Positions 7,761 through 18,347 of a DNA stretch of 64,000 nt are shown one piece after another. The notes below the pieces were generated by a model. The model saw nothing but the letters and a program-made list of their open reading frames with translations, was not told the origin of the DNA and made no database searches. The translations under genes were made by a program, and so were the position numbers. The stretch is from Rhodopseudomonas palustris HaA2 (GTDB lineage Bacteria; Pseudomonadota; Alphaproteobacteria; Rhizobiales; Xanthobacteraceae), in assembly GCF_000013365.1 (NCBI RefSeq), contig NC_007778.1, positions 3,472,001-3,536,000 on the forward strand, read 5' to 3'. Positions within the stretch are counted from its first letter, which is position 1. Every line of letters begins with the position of its first letter.

Positions 7761-7847
7761 GTCATCACCGCTGGGAGATGACTGCCGCACCGGCGGCAGG
7801 ACGACAGAGGGGGGAATGGGCTCGCTCCGCTCAGGGAAAGACGATAG

Positions 7848-8102
7848 CAGGCGGCTGAGAACGAGCGCGAAACGCTCCAAGCCTTCCGCCGTGACCGCGC
7901 GGAAAAGGACGCACTTGTCCTGAAGAACCTCGAAGATCGCCAGGCACTCCAGCAAGATATCAAAGCACGGCGCACGATTGCGCATCAGGAGTTGATGCGG
8001 CTGCGCAAAACCAGATGCGGTTGGCTTCGTTGCCAACGCATTTATTTCTCGGATGGTCGGTTGCCCTGCAACCGGACTAGGCCCGCGCCAATGCGCCAAT
8101 GA
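7848..8102 (+). pseudogene. Remnant resembling a relaxase C-terminal tail
   Basis: An 85-codon open stretch without its own start runs to TGA 8100-8102. Its product is a charged helix (ERETLQAFRRDRAEKDALVL, then DRQALQQDIKARRTIAHQ) that resembles the coiled tail of Rhizobiales relaxases. It then degenerates into a Cys/Arg-rich end. An in-frame stop at 7845 cuts it off from any upstream coding sequence. It probably records an older mob gene displaced by the insertion of other DNA. The rest of 7446-8366 outside the palindrome shows no gene. Confidence 0.4.
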
Positions 8103-8366
8103 GCGGGGGGAAGCCGTCAAAACTGCCGCCAGCGGAGGGGTCACCCGTCATGCACAAGCGAAGCGCGGAAGGTCGGGGAAACCGCTAGCTGCGCCGAAGT
8201 GAACGCCAAGGCTTGCTCTTGACGGAGGACGGAGCCGCAGACCCCTTAAACCAGACACAGAAAACGCCAGCCCGCCTGCTGGCATCCATTCACCCACAAA
8301 ACTCGAATGAAACCTTCCCAAGTGCGAGAAGTGCGCCGAACAATACTCGTCCGAGAATACTTCCAA

Positions 8367-11300
8367 TTAGATTTTTCCACCAACACCTTTAAACTTTTCA
8401 ACGAAAGCAGAAATGCGCTGGAACACGTTGCGTTTCTTGTTGAGATACTCCGGATTGAGGGGGCTCATTTTTGGCAGGATCGAATTCAGCTCCGTACCGT
8501 TCTCGCTCGCATACTCTCGCTTAATTGATGTCGCGATATAGCGCTTCGCAGCGTCCGGATTCAGCTTTTCGCCGATAATGAGCTCTTCCGCTTCGCGGCG
8601 TTGTTCCGCTTGTGCGAATGCAAAGAAGGCCTCGATCACCCCCGCTTTGTCCCCGAGTTCATCGAGATTTGTCTGATTTATGAAATCGACGATGAGGCTT
8701 TCCTTTGCACGGTTGCCGATACTCGCGCGGATGACGCGGCGAATTTCACCGACGAGCTCAGACTTGCTTTTCGTCTTTTTATTATGCTCAAAAATGAGCT
8801 CAAGAATGTAATCAAGATTGATTTCCTGGGATTTCAGCAGATCAACCTCGAAGACAACATCGCCCCAATCAATATTCGACTCGACTTGCTCAGAGCTTGC
8901 CTTTTCTCGGCGAAGCCAGTCCCGGATATCGTTGTAGGTCGAACGGTAGTCCTGGATCCTCCGGTCTTCGGGCATTTTGACAGTCTTCAGGTTTTCAACG
9001 TCATCATCGCTCAGATGATGCCGTTCTTTGAAGGCTGTTAGAGCTTCGGCATCCCTCTGATCGATCTCCTGAAGCTCTCTGAGGTTGGCAAATTCATCGT
9101 AGTTCTGCAGGATATTCTCAACACGGAGATACTCACCGAAGAGCTTCGCAAAGGCCTTTTTGTCAGCCTCCTTTGCAATCGCCGAGGGGTCGGGGAAACG
9201 CTCTTCAAGCTCCTTCACAACATCCATGAAGCCGCGTCTTGCTTCTCCGGTCGTCTGGTCCGTAAAGCCCTCCATGTATTCCGAGTAGCTTTTTTCGAGG
9301 ACGACGTTCCTGGTGTTCGCATTACCGAACAGCGTAATCGCTTTGACGGTCGCCTCTTCAAGGTCGCGGAAGGTGACGATGTTTCCGAATGACTTGGTCG
9401 CATCATAAATGCGGTTGGTACGGGAATAGGCCTGAATGAGACCATGAAAGCGCAGGTTCTTGTCCACGAACAGCGTGTTGAGCGTCGGCGCATCAAAGCC
9501 AGTCAGGAACATGCCCACCACAATGAGCAGATCCACTTCTTTGGACTTCACCCGCTTGGCCAGATCCCGATAATAGTTCTGGAAGCCTTTGCTATCGACG
9601 CTGAAGTTCGTTTTGAAAAACGCATTGTAATCCGCGATGGCCGCGCTCAGGAACTCCTTGGCGCTGCTGTTTAGCGCGGAAACCTCAAAGCTCTCGTCGG
9701 GAATGTCGCCAATTGCGTCCTGCTCCTCATTAGCCGCAAATGAAAAGATCGTCGCGATTTTCAATGTTTTATCGCTGTCTGCCTGCAGCTTGTTCAGGCT
9801 CTCATAATAGAGCTTTGCCGCCTCGACACTGCTCACGGCAAACATGGCATTGAAGCCCTTATTGTCCCCATACAGTCGATGCGTTTTGCGGCGAAAGTTG
9901 TCTAGGATGTACTGGGAAATCTCGCCGATGCGCTGAGGATTCTGAAGCGCCTGCCTATTCTCAGCGGCAGTCAGCTTCTTCTCATCCTGCTCGGTCTCAA
10001 TGACCTTAAATTGCGGGCGCACATCGTTATAATCAACCTTGAATTTCAGCACCTTTTCGTCACGGATGGCGTCGGTGATGACGTAGGAGTGAAGCTCGCT
10101 CCCGAAGACGCTGGCCGTTGTCTCCCCACCCGAAGCATTTTCAGGGAAGATCGGCGTGCCAGTGAAGCCAAACTGGCAGAAGGATTTGAATTTGCGTTTG
10201 AGGTTCTTCTGCGCCTCACCAAACTGGCTGCGGTGACACTCATCGAAAATGACGACAACGCGCTGGCTATAGACAGGCAGGTCGCCTTCGCTTTTCATCA
10301 GATTGTTGAGCTTCTGAATCGTCGTCACGATGATTTTGTTGTCGTCCTTGGACAGATTGCGCTTCAAACCGGCGGTACTGTCTGAACCGTTCACGCTGTC
10401 CGGAGAGAAGCGCTGATACTCCTTCATCGTCTGGTAATCGAGATCTTTGCGGTCGACCACGAAAAAGACCTTGTCGATGAAGTCGAGCTGTGTGGCGAGG
10501 CGCGCCGCCTTAAAGCTGGTCAGCGTCTTGCCTGAACCTGTCGTGTGCCAGATAAATCCGCCGCTTTCGGGCTTGCCCAAAATCTTGCCTTCAGAGGTCT
10601 TGGCTTCGAAGGAGCTTCTGATTTTCCTTAGGATGCGTTCTGTCGCCGCGATCTGGTAGGGGCGCATCACCAAAAGGGTATCGCTTACATCAAACACGGA
10701 ATAGTCCAGCAACACCTTCAAAAGGGTGCGCTTCTCGAAGAAGGTCGCTGTGAAATCCTTTAAGTCCCGGATCAGACTGTTGTCAGCCTGCGCCCAGTTC
10801 ATCGTGAAATCGAAGCTGTTCTTGTCGCGCTTGGTCGTGTTGGCAAAATAGCGCGTGTCGGTGCCATTGGAGATCACGAAGATCTGGAGATATTTGAAAA
10901 GCGAGCTGTCAGAGTTGAAGCTCTCTTTGCTGTAGCGGTGAATCTGATTGAACGCTTCGCGGATGGCAACGCCGCGCTTTTTCAGCTCGACCTGCAGCAG
11001 CGGCAGACCGTTCACGAGGATCGTTACATCATAGCGATTCGCATGCGTTCCTGCCTGCTCGAACTGCTTGATGACCTGAACCTTGTTGCGGCTGACATTG
11101 CCCTTGTCGACGAGGTAGATATTCTGAATCCGCCCATTGTCGAAGACGAAATCGAAGATGTAGTCGTCATGGAGCTTGCGGGCCTTGTCCGTTGCGCTGT
11201 CGCTTGGATTGTCCAAATAGGTTTCGACGAAGCGCGCCCATTCCTTATCAGTAAACTGAACATCATTGAGCGCTTGCAACTGAACACGCACATTGGCCAG

Positions 11301-11483
11301 CATGGCGTGTGTTGACTTCAGATCGGCCCGAACTTCATAGCCCTGATTGCGTAGGTCCTGGATCAGCTCGCGTTCAAGATCGGCCTCGGACTGATAGCTG
11401 TCAGCGGCTTCCCAGGCGCGCACATATTTATCGAGCACGATGAAGCGATTGGTCTCAGCTATGGGAGTGGTCTGCTCAGGCAT
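8367..11483 (-). CDS. hsdR: Type I restriction enzyme, R (motor/endonuclease) subunit
   Basis: About 1038 residues from ATG 11483, chosen because GGAAGGTGAAA precedes it; the frame stays open to 11522. The N-terminal nuclease domain shows [10 protein letters not shown] and [10 protein letters not shown] (the D...ExK motif, about residues 150-167). Helicase motor motifs follow: TTGSGKT (Walker A, about 315), FDECH (about 412) and GFTGTP. HsdR translocates DNA and cuts it far from an unmethylated site when bound to the HsdM-HsdS complex. The start overlaps the prrC stop by eight bases (ATGCCTGA), so it is the last gene of the hsd-prrC operon. The length is normal for type IC R subunits and the gene looks intact. 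Confidence 0.95.
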   Translation of the reverse strand: MPEQTTPIAETNRFIVLDKYVRAWEAADSYQSEADLERELIQDLRNQGYEVRADLKSTHAMLANVRVQLQALNDVQFTDKEWARFVETYLDNPSDSATDKARKLHDDYIFDFVFDNGRIQNIYLVDKGNVSRNKVQVIKQFEQAGTHANRYDVTILVNGLPLLQVELKKRGVAIREAFNQIHRYSKESFNSDSSLFKYLQIFVISNGTDTRYFANTTKRDKNSFDFTMNWAQADNSLIRDLKDFTATFFEKRTLLKVLLDYSVFDVSDTLLVMRPYQIAATERILRKIRSSFEAKTSEGKILGKPESGGFIWHTTGSGKTLTSFKAARLATQLDFIDKVFFVVDRKDLDYQTMKEYQRFSPDSVNGSDSTAGLKRNLSKDDNKIIVTTIQKLNNLMKSEGDLPVYSQRVVVIFDECHRSQFGEAQKNLKRKFKSFCQFGFTGTPIFPENASGGETTASVFGSELHSYVITDAIRDEKVLKFKVDYNDVRPQFKVIETEQDEKKLTAAENRQALQNPQRIGEISQYILDNFRRKTHRLYGDNKGFNAMFAVSSVEAAKLYYESLNKLQADSDKTLKIATIFSFAANEEQDAIGDIPDESFEVSALNSSAKEFLSAAIADYNAFFKTNFSVDSKGFQNYYRDLAKRVKSKEVDLLIVVGMFLTGFDAPTLNTLFVDKNLRFHGLIQAYSRTNRIYDATKSFGNIVTFRDLEEATVKAITLFGNANTRNVVLEKSYSEYMEGFTDQTTGEARRGFMDVVKELEERFPDPSAIAKEADKKAFAKLFGEYLRVENILQNYDEFANLRELQEIDQRDAEALTAFKERHHLSDDDVENLKTVKMPEDRRIQDYRSTYNDIRDWLRREKASSEQVESNIDWGDVVFEVDLLKSQEINLDYILELIFEHNKKTKSKSELVGEIRRVIRASIGNRAKESLIVDFINQTNLDELGDKAGVIEAFFAFAQAEQRREAEELIIGEKLNPDAAKRYIATSIKREYASENGTELNSILPKMSPLNPEYLNKKRNVFQRISAFVEKFKGVGGKI

Positions 11484-12681
11484 TTTCACCTTCCCAATGC
11501 CAACTTTGATAATTCTTGGCAATATTCTTGACTAAGTATCGAAAAACCCGCTTGTCATCATCGCTTATGTACTGAATCTCTTCGCCAGATTGCTTGGAGT
11601 GGCTCGAAATATTTAGAATTCTTGATTGATAAGGATTTGGCCTACCGTCGGCGGTCTTGGGAAGAAGTTCATTCCAACGATTATGACCGAGAAATGTCGA
11701 GCTTTTTTCCAAAATATTCCGTATGAAGTTGAAGTGATACTTTTTTATTTCCCCATTTTCTGAAGCTGCTTGAAGCTCTCGGAGCAAGTACAGGTGATAC
11801 GAAAACGGGGAGTCGTTCGGCTGTGGCGACAAACTGAAAGTTCCATCTCCTTCTTTTTCAAGGCGGTATTTTGAGTACGTCTTTCCCTTGTAGCTCAGTG
11901 CTTTGTCATCACCATTTAATTCATTGTGAAGTACATTAAAGAATAATGGGTTGTGCGTTGTAATGACAAACCTCAAACCTACGCCTTCGACATAAGCACT
12001 CCTTTTTACGAGGTGAGCTACATCGACCGCAAGCTGGATGAGGTGGTTCTCATCGAGGGAGCTGACAGGATCATCGATGAATATGTACTCGAGGTTATTG
12101 AATTGATCCGTCTCACGCTCGTCCACGTCGACGACGTTTCGAGTACTGATGACCTGATCCAGCAGGCAATAGAACACGCTCCAAATGAAATTGCTTTCTT
12201 CACCCTTCGAGATTTTCAGATTTCCGACGCTTTCGTCGTCGCCGCGTTCGAGTGAGAAAGTTACTTCAGAAAACGCAGGCACGGTGACCTCGTTGCCATC
12301 CCTGCCTTTGGCTTTGTACTCCTCGTTGAAGCGGGGCGTCAGATTCGGCTGAGTGTAACGCTGAAATTCGGTGATGACGTTGATGTCGAGCCCAAGATCT
12401 TCAAAGGCGGATTTGGTGAACGCATTCGGCTGGATACAAAGCTTCCGCTCGACATCGCCAGTCAGATCATTGTCCCAATAGAACAGGTCTTCGGTGAAGG
12501 CGTTGTAGTAGAGCACCTTCGGGCGATAATCGTCGTCCCGTTCCTCGGTCTTCGGGTCGATCAGTTCCCTGAATTCGCGCGACAGTCGCGTCTTGCCGGA
12601 GGCATTGAACGCATAGATCAGCTGCACCTTCTTGTCGGCATCTCGCAGCGTTTTAGCAATTTCGGTCAGCGTCTGTCCCAT
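11476..12681 (-). CDS. prrC: PrrC-type anticodon nuclease
   Basis: 401 residues, close to the 396 of Escherichia coli PrrC. The N-terminus ([12 protein letters not shown], then [19 protein letters not shown]) strongly resembles PrrC, with the P-loop NASGKT near residue 30. A Walker B/signature region [14 protein letters not shown] lies near residue 205. In PrrC a C-terminal Arg320-Glu324-His356 triad cleaves tRNA-Lys; here Arg321-Glu325 (FIRNILE) and His361 (NISSHS) occupy matching positions. PrrC is held silent by the type I restriction complex and released when a phage disables that complex. The gene starts directly after the hsdS stop (TAA-ATG) and overlaps hsdR, the same order as the EcoprrI locus. 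The substrate tRNA is not established for this copy. Confidence 0.88.
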   Translation of the reverse strand: MGQTLTEIAKTLRDADKKVQLIYAFNASGKTRLSREFRELIDPKTEERDDDYRPKVLYYNAFTEDLFYWDNDLTGDVERKLCIQPNAFTKSAFEDLGLDINVITEFQRYTQPNLTPRFNEEYKAKGRDGNEVTVPAFSEVTFSLERGDDESVGNLKISKGEESNFIWSVFYCLLDQVISTRNVVDVDERETDQFNNLEYIFIDDPVSSLDENHLIQLAVDVAHLVKRSAYVEGVGLRFVITTHNPLFFNVLHNELNGDDKALSYKGKTYSKYRLEKEGDGTFSLSPQPNDSPFSYHLYLLRELQAASENGEIKKYHFNFIRNILEKSSTFLGHNRWNELLPKTADGRPNPYQSRILNISSHSKQSGEEIQYISDDDKRVFRYLVKNIAKNYQSWHWEGENA

Positions 12682-13917
12682 TTAGAAAGCCTCCGCGTCC
12701 GGCTTGGGGAAGCTCAGCAGCTGATCGCGGTAATAGGCATACTGCTTTTCACGCAGCTCGATTTCACGCGGCAGGATCTCAGTGAGGGAAGTCGTCAGCG
12801 CATCCAACTTGTCGAGGATGGCGGCGACGCGCTTTTGGGCTTCTAGCGATATTTTAGGGTCATCTGGAAAGGGAATCGGGATTGGTATTTTCTCGACTTG
12901 ATGACTCATCAGCTTCGGGTTGCCCATTCCACTGTAAACATGCTTCTTGGCCTCCGTCGAAAGCCAAAAAGATAAAAATTTTAGGTCCAGCGGGCACGTT
13001 CCATTTTCTTTTATTACGCCGCAAACGTTAGTAATCGAGAATTTTTCGTTTCTATAGAATACAGTTCCGGCGTTTGCTCCGTCTGTGGTCCAACTGACGT
13101 ACTCACCGTCAAAGTCAAACGTGTCGATCTGGCCAATCATGCCGTTGTTTGCAGTTTGGGAGCTGTAGACCGGGTACACACCGGCGTTATCTCGCAGGTA
13201 GCCCTTCGACATAACTCGCCCTCGGCGTAGAGTCGCGATATCCCCCAGCGTCTTCCACTCCACCTCATCTTCATTGAAGGTCAAGAGCTGGTCGCGGTAG
13301 TGGCTGTATTGTTTTTTGCGCTGGGCAAGCTCGGCGGCAAGCCCCGCGGTAAGCTCAGCGGTAAGCTCGGTGAATGTGTCCAGTATTCGGACGATCTCCC
13401 CCTGTATCGCCAGCGACTTCTCCGGATCATCCGGGCATGGAATGGGAATTTTGAACGCTTTCACCTTGCCGTCTGATATCGCTGGGTATGCAGCCCCACT
13501 CTGATTCTCCTCGACGTAATTCTTGAATTCTGTTGTGCCAAGCCAGTGCAAAATCCACTTAGGTAGTACCTGATCCTTCTTTGCTCTGAGCACGCAGTAA
13601 CCCGTGCTGGCGACGTTTCCGGCCAGTTCGGAGTCGATTAGGCAGTATCGTTGTTGAGCGGGGCGCGTCGTAGCGAAAATGACGTCATTTTCTTTAACGA
13701 GCTTCTGCGCTCTGCTTGGCGCGGTCTCGGCTGTAATCTCGCTTGCCTCGGTAACGCGTTTGGTTTTGATGTCGACGGAGGTGAGATCAATATATTGGTA
13801 AACGCCGTCGGCTTGTGACCATTTGATGTTCGCTGTTGGTTGAGTGACCTCCCCCAATGGTTCCCACTCCACATCAGCCCCATCCAGCAGCTCCTCCAGA
13901 AACCCTGCCGCGCTCAT
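12682..13917 (-). CDS. hsdS: Type I restriction-modification specificity subunit
   Basis: 411 residues with two target-recognition domains. Each is followed by a helical spacer ending in QY(S/A)(H/Y)YRDQLL, at about residues 183-214 and at the C-terminus. The first domain begins [16 protein letters not shown], the second [20 protein letters not shown]. HsdS reads the bipartite DNA site for both methylation and cleavage. Its central spacer carries TAEL-like four-residue repeats, a type IC feature. ATG 13917 overlaps the hsdM stop (ATGA). The TRDs do not let me predict the recognition sequence. Confidence 0.93.
   Translation of the reverse strand: MSAAGFLEELLDGADVEWEPLGEVTQPTANIKWSQADGVYQYIDLTSVDIKTKRVTEASEITAETAPSRAQKLVKENDVIFATTRPAQQRYCLIDSELAGNVASTGYCVLRAKKDQVLPKWILHWLGTTEFKNYVEENQSGAAYPAISDGKVKAFKIPIPCPDDPEKSLAIQGEIVRILDTFTELTAELTAGLAAELAQRKKQYSHYRDQLLTFNEDEVEWKTLGDIATLRRGRVMSKGYLRDNAGVYPVYSSQTANNGMIGQIDTFDFDGEYVSWTTDGANAGTVFYRNEKFSITNVCGVIKENGTCPLDLKFLSFWLSTEAKKHVYSGMGNPKLMSHQVEKIPIPIPFPDDPKISLEAQKRVAAILDKLDALTTSLTEILPREIELREKQYAYYRDQLLSFPKPDAEAF
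13327..13374 (-). repeat. hsdS: Four 12-bp repeats encoding the TAEL-like HsdS linker
   Basis: On the plus strand four 12-base units start at 13327, 13339, 13351 and 13363, each beginning AAGC. Read as protein they give repeated L-(T/A)-A-(E/G) blocks in the central HsdS spacer. In EcoR124-type enzymes, gain or loss of one such unit changes the spacing between the two half-sites recognised. The same slippage is possible here. Confidence 0.7.
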
Positions 13918-15461
13918 GCGTCAATCTCCGCAATGATGGCGTCGATGTCGGCGCGCAGCTGGTCGATCCGCAGAACCGTGGTTCTGATCTTCGCATTCAG
14001 CTCACCAATACTGACAATCTCGCGCGTGTCGCGCGGCTCGACATAGGAGCTGACCGAGAGGTTATAGCCGCGCTCCACGATGATCTCATACTGCACCGAG
14101 GCGGCGACATGATCGACGTCTTCCTTACGATCAAAAATCTCCATCACCCGCGCGATGTGATCGTCCGTCATCAGATTGGTGTTGGTGGCCTTCTTGAAAA
14201 ACTCTTCGCCGCTGGCGTCGATGAACTGGATGGCCGTGTCCGTCTTGTTCTTGGCGAGGACAAGGATCGTCACGGCGATGGTCGTGCCATAGAAGAGGTT
14301 GGAGGCGAGCGCTATCACTGTCTCAACGTAATTGTTATCGACCAGATATTGTCGGATCTTCTTCTCCGCCCCGTCGCGATAGAAAATGCCCGGAAAGCAG
14401 ACGATCGCCGCGCGGCCCTTGGCCGAGAGATAGCTAAGCGCATGGAGCACAAAGGCGAAATCGGCCTTTGATTTGGGTGCCAACACCCCCGCCGGAGCAA
14501 AGCGGTCATCGTTGATTAGGGTCGGATCGTCTGAGCCGATCCACTTTACCGAATAAGGCGGGTTGGAGACGATGGCGTCAAAGGGTTTGTCGTCCTGGAA
14601 ATGCGGCTGGGTCAGCGTATCGCCGCGCTGGATATTGAACTTGTCGTAGTTGATGTTGTGCAGGAACATGTTCATGCGGGCGAGGTTGTAGGTCGTGTGG
14701 TTGATCTCCTGCCCAAAGAAACCCTCTTCGATGATATGTTCGTCAAAATGCTTCTTCGCCTGCAACAGTAGCGAGCCGGAGCCGCAGGCCGGGTCGTAAA
14801 TCTTGTTAACTTGTGTTTGCCCGTGCATGGCGAGCTGCGCGATGAGCTTTGAGACATGTTGAGGCGTGAAGAACTCCCCGCCGGACTTGCCCGCATTGGC
14901 GGCGTAGTTCGAGATCAGGAATTCGTAGGCATCGCCGAACAAATCAATCTGGCTGTTGTGGAAGTCGCCGAAATCGAGCTCTGCAACGCGTTTCAGGACC
15001 TTGGCTAATCGGCTGTTCTTTTCCGAGACGGTATGGCCAAGACGCGTGCTGGTCGTGTCGAAATCGGCGAAAAGACCTCTGATGTCCTGCTCGGAAGGGT
15101 AGCCATTGGCCGATGATTCAATCGCCGCGAAGATGTGCGCTAGGTCGGTGTTCAGGCTGTGATTGATGTTGGCGTTCTTCGCGACATTCACGAACAGCTG
15201 GCTGGGATAGATGAAATAGCCCTTGGTCTTGATGGCATCATCCTTGATGTCATCGGTGATGACGTCATCGGATAGAGCCGCATAATCGATGCTCTCATCA
15301 TCCGCCTCGATATAAGCGGCGAAGTTCTCGCTGATGAACCGATAGAAGAGTGTACCTAGGACATATTGCTTGAAGTCCCAGCCATCAACGGAGCCGCGAA
15401 CATCGTTTGCGATATCCCAGATTTTCCGTTGTAGCGCCGCGCGTTGTTCTTGCCCCGTCAT
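13914..15461 (-). CDS. hsdM: Type I restriction-modification DNA methyltransferase subunit
   Basis: 515 residues. An N-terminal helical domain ([18 protein letters not shown]) precedes the catalytic domain. Motif I is [13 protein letters not shown] near residue 225 and motif IV is NPPYSVKW near residue 300, the signature of N6-adenine methyltransferases. The product methylates the host site and anchors HsdR and PrrC. ATG 15461 overlaps the stop of the small upstream gene, and its own stop overlaps hsdS. Length and motifs are those of an intact type IC HsdM. Confidence 0.95.
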   Translation of the reverse strand: MTGQEQRAALQRKIWDIANDVRGSVDGWDFKQYVLGTLFYRFISENFAAYIEADDESIDYAALSDDVITDDIKDDAIKTKGYFIYPSQLFVNVAKNANINHSLNTDLAHIFAAIESSANGYPSEQDIRGLFADFDTTSTRLGHTVSEKNSRLAKVLKRVAELDFGDFHNSQIDLFGDAYEFLISNYAANAGKSGGEFFTPQHVSKLIAQLAMHGQTQVNKIYDPACGSGSLLLQAKKHFDEHIIEEGFFGQEINHTTYNLARMNMFLHNINYDKFNIQRGDTLTQPHFQDDKPFDAIVSNPPYSVKWIGSDDPTLINDDRFAPAGVLAPKSKADFAFVLHALSYLSAKGRAAIVCFPGIFYRDGAEKKIRQYLVDNNYVETVIALASNLFYGTTIAVTILVLAKNKTDTAIQFIDASGEEFFKKATNTNLMTDDHIARVMEIFDRKEDVDHVAASVQYEIIVERGYNLSVSSYVEPRDTREIVSIGELNAKIRTTVLRIDQLRADIDAIIAEIDA

Positions 15462-15736
15462 GTTTTCTTATCCCTTTTCGCGCTGGCCACTCGATTGATG
15501 TTGTCCTTAGTACTCACACGCAGAAACCGCCCGGTGTCGCCAACGTTGAACCTGGGCTGTTTGTTGTCGTGAGCGGCTGAGTGGTGGCTTCGTGCTCGCG
15601 GCGCATGTGCACCGACATACGAGCGCATGAACTCACGCAGGACTTGGGCGGCGGGTTTGTCTTCCGCCTTGCAAGCGGCAACGAATTGCTCCCGCAATTC
15701 CCGCTGCACCCTGATTCTGATACCGACATCCTTCAT
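15458..15736 (-). CDS. Small ribbon-helix-helix-like protein, first gene of the hsd operon
   Basis: About 92 residues from ATG 15736; the frame stays open to GTG 15793, and neither start has a clear ribosome site. The product opens [18 protein letters not shown], a beta strand followed by a helix, then [15 protein letters not shown], the usual RHH pattern of plasmid and antitoxin repressors. A basic tail follows. Its stop overlaps the hsdM start (ATGA), so it is translated with the restriction genes. It may be an autoregulator that controls the order of expression after transfer into a new host; that role is inferred. Confidence 0.7.
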   Translation of the reverse strand: MKDVGIRIRVQRELREQFVAACKAEDKPAAQVLREFMRSYVGAHAPRARSHHSAAHDNKQPRFNVGDTGRFLRVSTKDNINRVASAKRDKKT

Positions 15737-16628
15737 AGCGTGAGCGGTGTAGCCAATGGATACACGTATGTGAAGGCTCTTTCGCACTACCACAGATGTC
15801 GGTCAGTCAGAATCTGGGCGGGGTAAAGCACAGACAACCGAGTTCATCTTTGGCAAGATGGTGGATCCAATCGGCGTCGATTTTGCCGCTCAACGGGTGG
15901 TCGAAATTTGCTTACGCAAAGGCGGTCTCCGTAGCAGGGCGCTACCCGTCCCGACTCGCCAGCCGACGAACAGCAGATCCCACCTCTGCAGGAAAATACA
16001 ATACCATCTTCAGAATGTTGACATTCGACGCTCGAAATGGAACACAAGCTTGTAACAGAATCGAACGTCGAATTCCTGCTTTATCGTCAGATATCAATGG
16101 GTTACACGAAGAATGGCGGTGCATCCCACCCCTTCCGCCATAAACTGTTGATTGTAATTTGCAAAATCTGTTGACGGGCAAACATACGTTTTACAACCAT
16201 AACGCGAAAGTGCATTTCGACCTGCAACAATGCTGCAACAAGTTTTCTTGTTGCAGAGGATCTCTCCGGCGCCGACTTTGCCGCAACCGAGCGGTCGTCT
16301 CTGAATCGTTGGCTGCCACCCCAACCGCAACGTTCTTGAATATCCCTACCGTTGCGCTTTGAGGATCGGAGAATCGGGATGGCCGCCTGACTGGCCCAGC
16401 CGCGGTCCTCACCGCATGCTTACGCGATGTTCGCTCGGATCGGACTCCTACGGCCGCTCACGGGAACCCGATAGCGGACAGTAGATCTGGTCCGGCACCC
16501 GATCTTCCTAGTTCGAGATAATCAGGTTGCGATTGTGGAGGCCTAATTCGGCATATCGTTATAGCCTTTCAAGCAGCATCGGCCGGCATCGATCACCCCA
16601 CTCCGAATCACATGAATCAATTGTCTTT
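15737..16628. other. Spacer between the hsd operon and the Fic gene
   Basis: This roughly 900-base gap holds no convincing gene on either strand. It should contain the promoter of the minus-strand hsd operon near 15740-15830, though I cannot assign its -35 and -10 boxes. Its clearest feature is the perfect hairpin at 16233-16256. An 8-bp inverted repeat ATTCGACG/CGTCGAAT spans 16022-16072. Confidence 0.4.
16233..16256. repeat. Perfect 10-bp inverted repeat with extra half-site
   Basis: CTGCAACAAG (16233-16242), a TTTT loop and CTTGTTGCAG (16247-16256) form a perfect hairpin. A third copy of the half-site, CTGCAACAA, lies at 16222-16230. No U-tract follows, so this is more likely a protein-binding site than a terminator. 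Confidence 0.5.
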
Positions 16629-16721
16629 ACTCAGCCGAAAATAATTGCAATTTTACGGCCTAAAGAATTGCCCTCACTCGCACAAAATAATTGTTTCTTC
16701 ACTGCACAAAACAATTGCATC
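16629..16721 (+). promoter_or_regulatory. Four imperfect repeats directly upstream of the Fic start
   Basis: Units start at 16629, 16655, 16676 and 16701. Each has the form AC(T)...C(A)CAAAATAATTGC; the cleanest are ACTCGCACAAAATAATTG (16676) and ACTGCACAAAACAATTGC (16701). Spacing is 21-26 bases and the last unit abuts the ATG. AT-rich repeats in GC-rich DNA at this position look like operators, perhaps for autoregulation by the AbiEi-like domain of the Fic protein. Confidence 0.55.
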
Positions 16722-18347
16722 ATGCCAGAAGTTGTTCCTCTAAAGGCGAATCCATCCGTGGCTGCTCCAAATGAAAAGCTGGAGAAGTCGCTATCCGCTC
16801 TCAAAAAGCTGACGAGCGACGGGGCCCGACGCGTTTTTAAGACGGCGGAGATCGGACGCACGGACCGTGAGCGGCTTGTGAAAAACGGGTTCCTCAAAGA
16901 GGTCATGAACGGCTGGCTGATGTTGGCCCGCACCGGCGACAGCACATCTTGGTACTCGTCTTACTGGGAGTTTTGCAGAAGCTACCTCGACGAGCGTTTT
17001 GGGGATGATTGGGTACTCTCCCCCGAGAGCACCATCCCCTTGTTGGCCGGCAACACGAACGTTCCGGCTCAGATCGTCGTTCAGGCCCCAAACGCAAACA
17101 ATCTTGCGGTCAAACTTCCGCACGACACCTCCATTTTTGCCTACAAAACCAAGATCCCGACAGCTGCTCCGGCAGCCTTCGCGGGCATGCGCGTCTATCC
17201 GACCGTGGAAGCTATATGCAACGCCGCCCCAAACTTCTGGAGCACCAACAAAACGGATATGGTAGCCCTGCTTGGCTCAATTCGGGACCGCTCGTCTATC
17301 CTCAAAGTTCTGCTCGGGAGTGGAAAGACCACTGCAGCCGGCAGGATTGCAGGCGCGTATCGCCAGTTAGGTAAGCCTGCGATCGCGGACGAGATCGTCG
17401 CCACCATGAAAAGTGCCGACTACCAGGTTCGCGAAGAAGCGGATCCCTTCCGGGGCGTTGTCGAAATCACTCTGGGCGCTGGCAAACCCGTCGCACCAGT
17501 CGTGACGCGTGTGCGCCTGATGTGGGCTCAAATGCGGGATGCAGTTCTCGCCGTTTTCACTGCCGAACCCAGCAAGGTCGACGACATCGACGCCTATATC
17601 GATGCGGTCAACGAACGCTACACGTCGGACGCATACCATTCGCTATCCATCGAAGGATATTCGGTCAGCGAAGAGCTCATCGAGAGAGTCAAAAAGGGCC
17701 AATGGAGCCCTGAGACAAACGAAGGTGACAAGAAGCAGACCGACGCGATGGCGGCCAAAGGATATCAGTTGGCATTCGACGAGGCCGTCAAATCGGTTCG
17801 GCGGGTGCTCGAGGGTGCGGATGCGGCAACGGTCGCCGAAGAAGATCACCTCAAATGGTTTCGTGCGCTGTTCCAACCGTCCATCGCCGCGGGTCTCCTC
17901 AAAGCAGAGCGTCTTTCTGGTTACCGGCAACATTTCATATTCATCAAGAATTCCGGACACTCGCCGACAGCCTGGGAATCCTTGCCCGATGCGATGGAGA
18001 CGTTCTTTGAATGCATCAGAGAGGAAAAGGACCCACGGGTTCGTGCCGTTCTCGGGCATTTCTTGTTCACGTTCATCCACCCTCTCCCAGACGGCAACGG
18101 CCGCTCGGGACGCTTCCTGATGAACGTCATGCTTGCGGAAGGCGGATATCCCTGGACGATCATTCCCGTCGATCGGCGCAACGAGTACATGCAGGCCCTA
18201 GAGAAAGCGAGCGTTCAAGGCGACATCACGCCGTTCGCGCAATTCGTGGCCGACTGCGCGCGGCTCGAGCCTCCACCACCGCGGCGATTGAAGGCCGGTG
18301 AAGTCCAGGCAGAAATCCCAGAAGCCGCGGCAGCACCAAGCCCATGA
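16722..18347 (+). CDS. AbiEi-like/Fic domain fusion protein
   Basis: 541 residues from ATG 16722; the frame is open to 16527 but that stretch is the repeat region. The N-terminal 230 residues resemble AbiEi-type antitoxin domains, with a winged-helix start (GRTDRERLVKNGFLKEVMNG). The C-terminal half is a Fic domain with HPLPDGNGRSGR at residues 453-464, the motif that transfers AMP to target hydroxyl groups. An inhibitory motif [ST]xxxE[GN] is present as SLSIEG (307-312) ahead of the core, marking a class II, self-restrained Fic protein. It may be a single-chain toxin-antitoxin or phage-defence factor next to the restriction locus; the target is unknown. No separate antitoxin gene is seen. 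Confidence 0.85.
   Translation: MPEVVPLKANPSVAAPNEKLEKSLSALKKLTSDGARRVFKTAEIGRTDRERLVKNGFLKEVMNGWLMLARTGDSTSWYSSYWEFCRSYLDERFGDDWVLSPESTIPLLAGNTNVPAQIVVQAPNANNLAVKLPHDTSIFAYKTKIPTAAPAAFAGMRVYPTVEAICNAAPNFWSTNKTDMVALLGSIRDRSSILKVLLGSGKTTAAGRIAGAYRQLGKPAIADEIVATMKSADYQVREEADPFRGVVEITLGAGKPVAPVVTRVRLMWAQMRDAVLAVFTAEPSKVDDIDAYIDAVNERYTSDAYHSLSIEGYSVSEELIERVKKGQWSPETNEGDKKQTDAMAAKGYQLAFDEAVKSVRRVLEGADAATVAEEDHLKWFRALFQPSIAAGLLKAERLSGYRQHFIFIKNSGHSPTAWESLPDAMETFFECIREEKDPRVRAVLGHFLFTFIHPLPDGNGRSGRFLMNVMLAEGGYPWTIIPVDRRNEYMQALEKASVQGDITPFAQFVADCARLEPPPPRRLKAGEVQAEIPEAAAAPSP

Noticed and set aside
7492-7923. Open frames on both strands over the large palindrome
   Set aside because: Composition is Arg/Pro/Ser-rich, no ribosome site, and the symmetry itself produces mirrored frames.
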